A stretch of 5,447 nucleotides of DNA from Gammaproteobacteria bacterium (lineage in GTDB: Bacteria > Pseudomonadota > Gammaproteobacteria > Steroidobacterales > UBA11654). Both the position numbers and the translations under genes were made by a program. Below are positions 1 to 5,431 of this stretch, piece by piece. The first letter of the stretch is position 1; each line of letters begins with the position of its first letter. The notes under the pieces are model-generated. The model did not search any database, was not told where the DNA came from, and saw only the letters and a program-made list of their open reading frames with translations. Location of the stretch: assembly GCA_012965065.1 (NCBI GenBank), contig DTSX01000077.1, positions 1 through 5,447 on the forward strand. The letters are read 5' to 3'.

Positions 1-360
1 TTCGTTGCCAAAGTGTCGATGTGCGGTTTTTATGCCTCGCCTGGTATCGGATTCATCGACAACGTCATCATGCAATAGTGTTGCGGTATGAATGAATTCA
101 ATCATCGCCGCAGCCAGAATACGAGAACGGTTGTGTTCGTCTATTCCACATGCTTTTGAGGACAGCAACACCATCAATGGACGTAATCTTTTGCCACCAC
201 TGTTGATGATGTAATGTGAAATACTGTTGATGAGGCCGACATCGGTATCCAGTTGCACTCGGATTTCTTGGTCCATCTCTTGCCAATCCAACCCAAGAAG
301 AGATCGGGCTTCTTCAATGACCGATTGTTCCTCATTCAGTTTATCTAAGCTTTGAATCAT
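1..360 (-). CDS. ispB: Polyprenyl (octaprenyl-type) diphosphate synthase, N-terminal part, cut by window edge
   Basis: Residues 1-120 of a long-chain trans-prenyltransferase, which condenses isopentenyl diphosphate onto farnesyl diphosphate to make the quinone side chain (cytoplasmic, ubiquinone/menaquinone pathway). The reading frame is open from an ATG at 360-358 to the left edge, so the C-terminal part is missing. Visible family marks are GGKRLRP at residues 55-61 (substrate diphosphate binding) and the first aspartate-rich motif LLHDDVVD with D98, D99 and D102, followed by the usual SDTRRG. The stretch IEFIHTATLLHDDVVDESD (87-105) is almost identical to E. coli IspB as I remember it. A purine-rich AAGAAGA lies about 10 bases before the ATG as a modest ribosome binding site. 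The gene is divergent from rplU, as in many gammaproteobacteria. The exact chain length of the product (C40 or other) cannot be read from this part. Confidence 0.95.
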   Translation of the reverse strand, partial: MIQSLDKLNEEQSVIEEARSLLGLDWQEMDQEIRVQLDTDVGLINSISHYIINSGGKRLRPLMVLLSSKACGIDEHNRSRILAAAMIEFIHTATLLHDDVVDESDTRRGIKTAHRHFGNE

Positions 361-402
361 AATTAATCTGTCTTCTTTTACTCGCTTTCCAAGTCACCGG
401 AC

Positions 403-431
403 ACTATATCAGAGCCTTCAAATATATTGAA
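403..431 (-). promoter_or_regulatory. Candidate sigma70 promoter for ispB
   Basis: On the minus strand a TATAGT box (408-403, 5 of 6 to consensus) is preceded by a 17-base spacer and a weak TTCAAT (431-426, 3 of 6) in the -35 position. It is the best candidate in the 134-bp spacer for leftward transcription and leaves a leader of roughly 35 bases before the ispB ATG. The -35 is poor, so this is a prediction by eye only. Confidence 0.35.
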
Positions 432-455
432 TTAGAATGCTTAAATCTATAGAAT
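427..455 (+). promoter_or_regulatory. Candidate sigma70 promoter for rplU-rpmA
   Basis: TTGAAT (427-432, 4 of 6) and TAGAAT (450-455, 5 of 6) are separated by exactly 17 bases, with an expected start near 462 and a short leader of about 33 bases to the rplU ATG. Other AT-rich -10-like boxes lie nearby (TATATT at 423, TAGAAT at 433) but lack a matching -35. The -35 overlaps that of the leftward candidate promoter. Confidence 0.45.
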
Positions 456-494
456 TGCCTCCCAGTTGGAAACATCAATACGCTAGGAAAAACC

Positions 495-953
495 ATGTAC
501 GCTGTATTTAAAACAGGTGGCAAACAATACCGGGCAACTCAGGGGCAAAAAATCAAACTTGAGAAGCTCAATGCTAATTCTGGAGATAAAGTCCTCTTTA
601 CAGAAGTACTTATGGTGGGAGAAGGTAGCGATGTAGACATTGGAACACCTTATTTGACCAATGCATCAGTTGAGGCAACCGTACTTGAAGAGGGTAAAGA
701 CAAGAAAATTGAGGTGATAAAATTCAAACGCAGAAAGAACTACAAGCGTACGTTTGGTCACCGACAATGTTATACTTTGGTAGAAATAACTGGGATCAAA
801 CTCAAAAAAGAAACAAAATCACAGCCGAAAAAAGCGGCAAAACCGAAAAAAGCGGCAAAACCGAAGAAAACGGCAGCAAAAATAAAAAAAGCAGCAGCAA
901 AACCGAAGAAAAAACCAACAGCTAATAAGAAAAAAACTGAGGCAAAGGACTAA
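495..953 (+). CDS. rplU: 50S ribosomal protein L21 with lysine-rich C-terminal extension
   Basis: L21 binds 23S rRNA in the large ribosomal subunit. Residues 1-103 form a normal L21: MYAVFKTGGKQYR at the N-terminus and, at about 76-95, the family signature region KFKRRKNYKRTFGHRQCYT. The usual length is about 103 residues; this protein has 152. The extra 49 residues (104-152) hold 22 lysines, mostly with alanine and proline in PKKAAK-like repeats, and are probably disordered and RNA-binding. The ATG is set by AGGA at 485-488 with a 6-base spacer. The gene is first in the rplU-rpmA pair; its TAA stop overlaps the rpmA ATG by one base, which suggests translational coupling. The L21 assignment is secure; the role of the tail is unknown. 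Confidence 0.98.
   Translation: MYAVFKTGGKQYRATQGQKIKLEKLNANSGDKVLFTEVLMVGEGSDVDIGTPYLTNASVEATVLEEGKDKKIEVIKFKRRKNYKRTFGHRQCYTLVEITGIKLKKETKSQPKKAAKPKKAAKPKKTAAKIKKAAAKPKKKPTANKKKTEAKD
825..878 (+). repeat. 18-bp tandem repeat inside rplU encoding PKKAAK
   Basis: Two perfect copies of an 18-bp unit (825-842 and 843-860) each encode PKKAAK. A third, diverged copy (861-878) encodes PKKTAA. Looser PKK/KKAAAK echoes continue to about 920. The repeat stays in frame, so copy-number change would lengthen or shorten the L21 tail without a frameshift. Confidence 0.85.
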
Positions 954-1216
954 TGGCACATAAGAAGGCAGGTGGCAGTTCCAGAAATGGAAGAGACTCA
1001 GAATCAAAACGATTGGGTCTTAAGAAGTACGGCGGTGAATTTGTCAAAGCTGGAAACATTATTGTTCGACAGAGAGGCAGCAAGTTTCATCCTGGAGAAA
1101 ACGTGGGGATGGGTAGAGATCACACCTTGTTTGCTAAGGTGGATGGGCACCTCAAATTTGTGAAGAAAGGGTCGAGAATGAGACAGTTTGCTACTGTAAT
1201 ACCTCTTTCGGAATGA
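953..1216 (+). CDS. rpmA: 50S ribosomal protein L27
   Basis: L27 is a large-subunit protein whose N-terminal arm reaches the peptidyl-transferase centre and helps tRNA placement and subunit assembly. The 87-residue product has the expected length and begins MAHKKAGGSSRNGRDS with no cleavable N-terminal extension of the Firmicutes kind. The core VRQRGSKFHPGENVGMGRDH (38-57) is characteristic of the family. Its ATG overlaps the last base of the rplU stop (TAATG), so re-initiation after L21 translation is likely. The A-rich end of rplU (GAGGCAAAGGAC) supplies AGG-type purines just upstream as a possible Shine-Dalgarno. An intrinsic terminator follows 28 bases after the stop. Nothing in the protein looks abnormal. 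Confidence 0.98.
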   Translation: MAHKKAGGSSRNGRDSESKRLGLKKYGGEFVKAGNIIVRQRGSKFHPGENVGMGRDHTLFAKVDGHLKFVKKGSRMRQFATVIPLSE

Positions 1217-1243
1217 TGGTGTTAAACGATCTAAATTGATCTT

Positions 1244-1268
1244 ACCCCGCTGATGCGGGGTTTTTTTT
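1244..1268 (+). terminator. Rho-independent terminator after rpmA
   Basis: ACCCCGC (1244-1250), a TGAT loop (1251-1254) and GCGGGGT (1255-1261) make a 7-bp, GC-rich stem running straight into a T tract (1261-1268). This is a textbook intrinsic terminator for the rplU-rpmA transcript. It ends only 19 bases before the obgE GTG, so obgE needs read-through or its own promoter. Confidence 0.92.
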
Positions 1269-1272
1269 AGAT

Positions 1273-1277
1273 GGAGG
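1273..1277 (+). promoter_or_regulatory. Shine-Dalgarno that fixes the obgE GTG start
   Basis: GGAGG lies 10 bases before the GTG at 1288. With the Obg N-terminus MKFVDQAKISVQAG beginning exactly there, it supports GTG as the true start. The ATG at 1271 is out of frame. Confidence 0.8.
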
Positions 1278-1287
1278 AAGTTACGCT

Positions 1288-2313
1288 GTGAAATTTGTGG
1301 ATCAAGCAAAAATTTCAGTGCAAGCTGGACGCGGGGGTAATGGCTGTGTCAGCTTTCGACGTGAAAAATACATACCAAAAGGTGGACCGGATGGTGGCGA
1401 TGGCGGCGATGGCGGCAGCATTACTTTGGCAGCCACCACTTCACTGAATACACTGGTTGATTTCAGAGTGAATAACCAATTCAGAGCCACCCATGGGGAG
1501 CCAGGACGATCCAAGAAGCGGACGGGTGGCTGTGGCGATGATCTGACTATTAAGGTTCCTTGCGGTACCAAAGTCTTCAATCAAGAAACCAATGAATTGA
1601 TTGGTGATCTAATTGACGAAGGCGATTTGTCTTTGGTTGCCAAAGGCGGCCTGGGTGGCAAGGGTAATACACGGTTTAAAAGCAGCCGTAACCGCACACC
1701 CAGACAATCTACGCCGGGGACCGAAGGGGAGAGCAGGTTACTGTACTTGGAATTAAGTGTGCTTGCAGATGTTGGATTGCTTGGCTATCCCAACGCCGGT
1801 AAGTCAACCTTTATCCGTTCGGTTTCTGCAGCCAAACCTAAGGTTGCTGACTACCCATTCACCACTTTGCATCCAAATTTGGGAGTGGTCAGGATCGACC
1901 TTGAAAAGAGTTTCGTGATTGCTGATATACCTGGAATCATTGAAGGAGCCTCCGAAGGATCCGGGTTGGGAATTGAATTTTTAAAGCATCTCTCACGGAC
2001 AAAACTCTTGCTTCACATTGTTGATTTGGCAGAAACAAAAGATTCTCAGGCAACAGCTAATAGCATTGAAGCCATTCAAAAGGAGTTGATGGCTTTTGAT
2101 CCAGAGCTTGCTAAAAAAGAACGATGGTTGGTATTCAATAAACTCGACTTGATTACTGAGGAAAAAAAACAATCTGAGATTGAACAGGTGATTTCTAAGC
2201 TGCAATGGCAAGGACCAGTGCACGCTGTCAGTGCCATAAAAAGTCAGGGCACCAAAGAATTGAGTTATAAAATCATGCAAAGACTGGAAGAAATGACTGT
2301 CTGTGATTCTTAA
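1288..2313 (+). CDS. obgE: Obg-family GTPase (ObgE/CgtA), short C-terminal form
   Basis: Obg is an essential GTPase that binds the 50S subunit and links ribosome maturation with stress and cell-cycle control. The 341-residue product has the glycine-rich Obg fold at about 1-158, including GGPDGGDGGDGG (32-43), then a G domain. Its motifs are GYPNAGKS (166-173, G1), YPFTTLHPNLG (189-199, switch I), DIPG (213-216, G3), NKLD (284-287, G4) and SAI (315-317, G5). E. coli ObgE has about 390 residues and an acidic C-terminal tail; here the protein ends about 25 residues after G5, so that tail is essentially absent. Translation starts at GTG with a good Shine-Dalgarno. The gene follows rplU-rpmA, the standard order, but beyond a strong terminator. 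It is convergent with the cupin gene downstream. Confidence 0.98.
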   Translation: MKFVDQAKISVQAGRGGNGCVSFRREKYIPKGGPDGGDGGDGGSITLAATTSLNTLVDFRVNNQFRATHGEPGRSKKRTGGCGDDLTIKVPCGTKVFNQETNELIGDLIDEGDLSLVAKGGLGGKGNTRFKSSRNRTPRQSTPGTEGESRLLYLELSVLADVGLLGYPNAGKSTFIRSVSAAKPKVADYPFTTLHPNLGVVRIDLEKSFVIADIPGIIEGASEGSGLGIEFLKHLSRTKLLLHIVDLAETKDSQATANSIEAIQKELMAFDPELAKKERWLVFNKLDLITEEKKQSEIEQVISKLQWQGPVHAVSAIKSQGTKELSYKIMQRLEEMTVCDS

Positions 2314-2329
2314 GGTTTTAAGTTATCCT

Positions 2330-2356
2330 ATGCCGTTTATTCATCGCCTACGGCAT
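2330..2356. other. Inverted repeat between convergent obgE and cupin genes
   Basis: ATGCCGT (2330-2336) and ACGGCAT (2350-2356) form a 7-bp stem with a 13-base loop in the 66-bp gap between two facing genes. The place suits a bidirectional terminator, but neither strand has a T tract after the stem, so intrinsic termination is doubtful. Confidence 0.35.
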
Positions 2357-2379
2357 CAGCTTTCCTAAGGAATATAGAA

Positions 2380-3399
2380 TCAATAAATATAATTTGGTGC
2401 CTCAATAGGAACATTATTTATCGCTGTTCCTTTGCCATAAGTCACCTGCAACCAGACACAACCGTCAGTGGTTACATTTCCATTTGCAATTCCTAAAATA
2501 CTCATTGGTGGATGCTCGACATAAAAAAACTTTTTCACAGTAATCTCTTCGGCTTTTTTCTCAGGAGTTTGGTATGCCTGAATTCGTATATCACCGTTGA
2601 GGACAAAGTTAAACTGATGTGCTTGTCTATGATAATAAGCACGGCCAAATATAGTCTCAGCTGACCTTTTCCAGCCCGCTGGAATTTGCCAAATTCTGGC
2701 GCGAAACCCTCTGACTTGATCATCAACCAAGCGTTTGACCAATACTCCATTTGCAGGCTTGTATGCTTCCCAAGGAATGTCGCTTAGGGTGTCTATAATA
2801 CGTGGAACTGTCCATTGTTTAATGTTTTTCCAATCGTCAGAATAACGGTCATCTTCAGGAATGACGGAAAACGTTTCCCCCCCTTCTTCCATGATTAAAC
2901 AGGTGCCACCAACTTGTGAATCCAACCGTCCTTCCTCACCTCCATGGAGACTGAATGCAGGTCTGTCCAGAAAGATCCCTTCGCGAAATTGTTGGAATAC
3001 GCCTGTTCGTTGAAGTGGACTTGTGTACTCGTTGTTAACAAAATCACCGCTTAACCAGTAGGCCCATTCGTGAAAATTGTGATAATGATTGACCCCACCG
3101 GGTGCACCAATTGGAACCCATATTATCAACAAGCGGCCTCCAGTCTCTGGGTCGCTAAACAGTATTTTACTTTTCCAGCCTCTATCGTTGTATGGTGGAG
3201 GCCAAGGCATGTTATCAGTGTCGATAATTTTCACTGATGTGTGTGGTGCGCTACTGCTGGTTAAAGTTTGATATCCATTGTTCTGATCGGAGTGATGCTC
3301 ACTGGCTTGTAAGGATTGAATCAACAATGGTGTAATTGACATTGCACCGGCAAGACCTAGACCTTGTTGGAAAAATACTCTTCTGGATTTTTTGTTCAT
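2380..3399 (-). CDS. Tat-exported two-cupin-domain protein, function unknown
   Basis: A 339-residue protein beginning with a twin-arginine signal: SRRVFF at 5-10, then an uncharged stretch (about 12-30) and a possible cleavage after A32, so the folded, perhaps metal-loaded, protein should go to the periplasm. Cupin domain 1 (about 85-175) has the canonical motif 1, H105-Y-H107-(3)-E111-(6)-G118, and motif 2 from G141 through P147 to H152, giving a full 3-His/1-Glu metal site. Domain 2 (about 230-322) repeats the pattern (IW..P.G at 236-242, H261-Q262-(6)-G269), but the ligand positions are Y256, R258, Q262 and about L302, so it probably binds no metal. The ATG has GGAG 5 bases upstream. The gene is divergent from the hypothetical/methyltransferase pair. 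Cupins include dioxygenases, isomerases and binding proteins; no substrate can be named. Confidence 0.85.
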   Translation of the reverse strand: MNKKSRRVFFQQGLGLAGAMSITPLLIQSLQASEHHSDQNNGYQTLTSSSAPHTSVKIIDTDNMPWPPPYNDRGWKSKILFSDPETGGRLLIIWVPIGAPGGVNHYHNFHEWAYWLSGDFVNNEYTSPLQRTGVFQQFREGIFLDRPAFSLHGGEEGRLDSQVGGTCLIMEEGGETFSVIPEDDRYSDDWKNIKQWTVPRIIDTLSDIPWEAYKPANGVLVKRLVDDQVRGFRARIWQIPAGWKRSAETIFGRAYYHRQAHQFNFVLNGDIRIQAYQTPEKKAEEITVKKFFYVEHPPMSILGIANGNVTTDGCVWLQVTYGKGTAINNVPIEAPNYIY

Positions 3400-3439
3400 C
3401 TTTTCTCCGGAGTTATCTTGGATATTTTAAACTTGTACT

Positions 3440-3468
3440 ATTCTGTGATTTTCCTACCTATAAGGCAA
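3440..3468 (-). promoter_or_regulatory. Weak candidate promoter for the cupin gene
   Basis: On the minus strand TTGCCT (3468-3463) is followed by a 17-base spacer and CAGAAT (3445-3440, 4 of 6 to consensus). This would start transcription near 3433, about 34 bases before the cupin ATG. Both boxes are mediocre and the spacer region is AT-rich, so chance matches are likely. Confidence 0.25.
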
Positions 3469-3471
3469 ATT

Positions 3472-3511
3472 TGAGCCACTCCAGAACGTTTTTGATGGCT
3501 CATATTTTTTT
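3472..3511 (+). terminator. Hairpin plus T tract in the divergent spacer
   Basis: TGAGCCA (3472-3478) pairs with TGGCTCA (3496-3502) around a 17-base loop. It is followed by TA and seven Ts (3505-3511), an intrinsic-terminator shape on the + strand. No + strand gene precedes it, so it may be an attenuator in a long leader of the gene at 3606, the end of a small RNA, or a stop for antisense transcription across the cupin gene. The loop is large, so its strength is uncertain. Confidence 0.4.
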
Positions 3512-3562
3512 CTGGAATACAACGGTAGTGGCATATCTATCATTTGATCAATAATAATTTAA

Positions 3563-3591
3563 TTGTTAGTCTGAGATTCAATTTAGACAAT
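3563..3591 (+). promoter_or_regulatory. Candidate promoter for the hypothetical/methyltransferase pair
   Basis: TTGTTA (3563-3568, 4 of 6) and GACAAT (3586-3591, 4 of 6) are separated by 17 bases. The predicted start near 3598 would leave a leader of only about 8 bases before the ATG at 3606, which fits the missing Shine-Dalgarno there. The boxes are weak and this is inference only. Confidence 0.3.
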
Positions 3592-3605
3592 CTTTTTTTA
3601 TACAA

Positions 3606-3956
3606 ATGGCAGTAGAATTACCAAAGCACGCCAAAGGCGAACGGCCTTATTTTTTTGACGATCCTGCGGTCGATAAATTGCTAGCTATGTTGCTAGCCAT
3701 GGCGGGAGAATTGTCAGTATTGCGTGACCGGCATGATACGCTTGAAAGAATTATTGAGAAAAAAGGATTGATCACCCGCCAAGAGATAGAGGCCTATGAA
3801 CCGGATAAAGATGCCATTGCTGAGCGTGACGCTAAGCGAGAAGAATATCTAAATCAGATTCTGAGGATCGTGGACGTTGAGATTTCTGGAATGGGCAAGA
3901 ATGATCTATCCAATGAATGGCAAGCAGTCATAGATCGGGTCTCAGAGGAGGCCTAA
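3606..3956 (+). CDS. Small helical protein, conserved-looking hypothetical
   Basis: I cannot assign a function. The 116-residue, charged, soluble product has a short N-terminal segment with GERPYFFDDPAVDKLL (11-26). A long amphipathic helix follows (about 21-53, leucine/isoleucine spaced in heptad style), then a GLITRQEIEAYEP helical turn (54-66), a second charged helix (about 68-92) and a C-terminal tail. There is no signal peptide, membrane segment, cysteine or obvious catalytic motif, so a helix-hairpin partner or scaffold protein is plausible. The ATG at 3606 has no Shine-Dalgarno: the upstream bases are a T run and TATACAA. An internal start at M28 (3687) would discard the FFDDP segment, which looks like real protein, so I keep the longer form. 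The methyltransferase gene begins 36 bases after the stop, suggesting co-transcription. Confidence 0.75.
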   Translation: MAVELPKHAKGERPYFFDDPAVDKLLAMLLAMAGELSVLRDRHDTLERIIEKKGLITRQEIEAYEPDKDAIAERDAKREEYLNQILRIVDVEISGMGKNDLSNEWQAVIDRVSEEA

Positions 3957-3992
3957 TTTTTTAATACATATGTAAATGTACAGGAGAGTTTA

Positions 3993-5162
3993 ATGGAAAT
4001 TCAAGACTACAAACAATACCCACACACAATCCTTCCTGAAACCACCCACGACGAGTTTGCAAGACAAGAGTTTGTGAAATCACTCAAACTGCACCTGGCA
4101 ACCAATGTCTCACCTAAAAATCAGGTAATCTACAATCAGGTGGTTAAACCGAAATTCGAAAAGAACCATGGCCGATTCCCCAAGGACCGACATGAGGTCC
4201 GCCAAGAGATGAACCAGCAACCCTACTATAGATTGTGGAGTTCAATGCTTAGAAGCAGTCAGGAAATGATGTGGTCTTCATGCCAAATACCGGTAGCTCG
4301 CCAACTTAAAAAGCTTATAGCAGCCTCAAAACAAGATGGAGTTAAGCTGGGAAGTCTCAAATTGAATCCAGATTTGGAGATCCCTAAATACCACTCCGCC
4401 GTTGATATTCATTGCCAGCCCGGTGCTTACCATACAGAGGTGTGTGAAGATGATGTTGCCGCTGGGGCTATTTACGATTCGGCAGTTTATGTTTATGCAA
4501 TGGGTAGGATGGGCCCGTTTAACAACGATATGGGAGCTAGCCAGTGTGAGTACATCAAGGCAGAATATCCAGATCTGCAACCTAAGCGAATTCTTGATCT
4601 AGGATGTGCTGTAGGACACAGCACCCTTCCCTATGTTGATGCCTTTCCAGATGCTGAAATCTATGCCATTGATGTTGCCGCACCAATGCTTCGATACGCT
4701 CACACACGTGCAGAGTCTCTCGGAAAAAAAGTTCATTTTTCCCAACAGAATGCTGAAAAACTGGATTTCGAAGATGGTTATTTTGATCTCATTGTGTCCC
4801 ATATATTCCTCCATGAGACTTCCGCCAAAGCTTTGAGGAACTCGCTGTCTGAATGCTATCGATTGTTGTCTGACGGGGGCTTGATGGTACACAGCGAAAC
4901 CCCGCCTTACAAAGATATGGACGAATACGAAGCGTTCATTCTAGATTGGGATACCTACAACAATAACGAACCGTTTTGGGGCTATATTCACGACTTAGAC
5001 ATTGATGACATGGTCTCTGAAGCTGGGTTCAATCCGTCCAAAAATTTTGAAGCGCTGGTACCGAGTGCCTATGAGGCAGCAGAAGCCAAACGCACCTATT
5101 TATTCCAAGGCGGCGATTTTGGTGGTGGTGGTATTTGGTATCTCTGGGGGTGCAGGAAATAA
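3993..5162 (+). CDS. Class I SAM-dependent methyltransferase with a large unassigned N-terminal region
   Basis: A 389-residue cytoplasmic protein. The C-terminal half carries a Rossmann-type methyltransferase domain of the UbiE/Methyltransf_11-like kind: motif I ILDLGCAVGHS (200-210, with D202, G204 and G208 for SAM binding), an acidic D227 at the end of strand 2 (YAIDVAAPML), FDLIVSH (264-270) as motif II, and LLSDGGLMVHSE (291-302) as motif III. Residues 1-190 match no domain I recognise; they include a Trp/Met-rich helical stretch (80-100) and a conserved-looking GAYHTEVCEDDVAAG (144-158). The C-terminus has a glycine cluster GGDFGGGG (373-380). AGGAG at 3982-3986 with a 6-base spacer fixes the ATG. 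Substrate is unknown; the N-terminal region is the likely place for substrate recognition. Probably in one transcript with the preceding small gene. Confidence 0.88.
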   Translation: MEIQDYKQYPHTILPETTHDEFARQEFVKSLKLHLATNVSPKNQVIYNQVVKPKFEKNHGRFPKDRHEVRQEMNQQPYYRLWSSMLRSSQEMMWSSCQIPVARQLKKLIAASKQDGVKLGSLKLNPDLEIPKYHSAVDIHCQPGAYHTEVCEDDVAAGAIYDSAVYVYAMGRMGPFNNDMGASQCEYIKAEYPDLQPKRILDLGCAVGHSTLPYVDAFPDAEIYAIDVAAPMLRYAHTRAESLGKKVHFSQQNAEKLDFEDGYFDLIVSHIFLHETSAKALRNSLSECYRLLSDGGLMVHSETPPYKDMDEYEAFILDWDTYNNNEPFWGYIHDLDIDDMVSEAGFNPSKNFEALVPSAYEAAEAKRTYLFQGGDFGGGGIWYLWGCRK

Positions 5163-5167
5163 AAAAA

Positions 5168-5431
5168 TTAGCCGATAGCTTTGATTCGTTTGTTGAGTTT
5201 GCTCTTTAGATTGGCTGCTTTGTTTTTATGGATTGTGCCTTTTCTTGCAAGAGAATCAATCAGAGGCTGGGCGCTTGCATAAAGCGCTGTTGCTTCTTTG
5301 GCATTGCCAGCGTCAGCTGCCTTGATTACTTTCTTGACTGCAGTTCGCATCCTGCTTTTCTGAGTAACATTGCTTAGTCTATGCTTCTCATTTTGCCGAA
5401 CTCTTTTCCGTGCTGAGCTATTGTTTGCCAT
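5168..5431 (-). CDS. rpsT: 30S ribosomal protein S20
   Basis: S20 is a primary 16S rRNA-binding protein of the small subunit. The 87-residue product has the normal family length and composition: a basic N-terminus MANNSSARKRVRQNEKHR, an RMRTAVKKV segment (27-35) and the conserved KGTIHKNKAANLKSKLN (64-80). It starts at ATG (5431-5429), unlike the UUG used by E. coli rpsT. Only 16 bases upstream are visible and they contain no Shine-Dalgarno. In E. coli S20 represses its own translation; whether that holds here cannot be judged from the window. The gene faces the methyltransferase with 5 bp between stop codons. A T-rich tract follows the rpsT stop on its own strand, but the preceding hairpin is only about 3 bp. 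Confidence 0.97.
   Translation of the reverse strand: MANNSSARKRVRQNEKHRLSNVTQKSRMRTAVKKVIKAADAGNAKEATALYASAQPLIDSLARKGTIHKNKAANLKSKLNKRIKAIG

Noticed and set aside
98..286. 62-residue minus-strand open frame
   Set aside because: It lies inside ispB in another frame; the ispB frame has the GGKRLRP and DDVVD motifs and runs to the window edge.
1004..1309. 101-residue minus-strand open frame over rpmA
   Set aside because: Antisense shadow of rpmA and the terminator, with no family resemblance; rpmA is certain.
2362..2372. Palindrome TTCCT-A-AGGAA after obgE
   Set aside because: The arms are 5 bp with a single-base centre, which cannot fold as a hairpin of use, and there is no T tract.
3444..3459. 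CRP-like half site TGTGA
   Set aside because: The partner half (TACCT where TCACA is expected) does not match.
3492..3505. FNR-like site beginning TTGAT
   Set aside because: The right half does not match ATCAA; the palindrome TTGATCAA at 3544-3551 lacks the 4-base spacer.
3336..3554. 72-residue + strand frame across the cupin start and spacer
   Set aside because: No ribosome binding site, low-complexity hydrophobic translation, and half of it is antisense to the cupin gene.
3606..3956. ZapA-like or other known small coiled-coil protein
   Set aside because: Length and helices are similar, but I see no ZapA-type N-terminal strand pattern, so no name is justified.
2314..5167. Transposon, attachment site or CRISPR signs around the accessory block
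   Set aside because: I found no terminal inverted repeats, transposase remnants, tRNA gene or direct repeats at the borders, so the block is accessory by gene content only.
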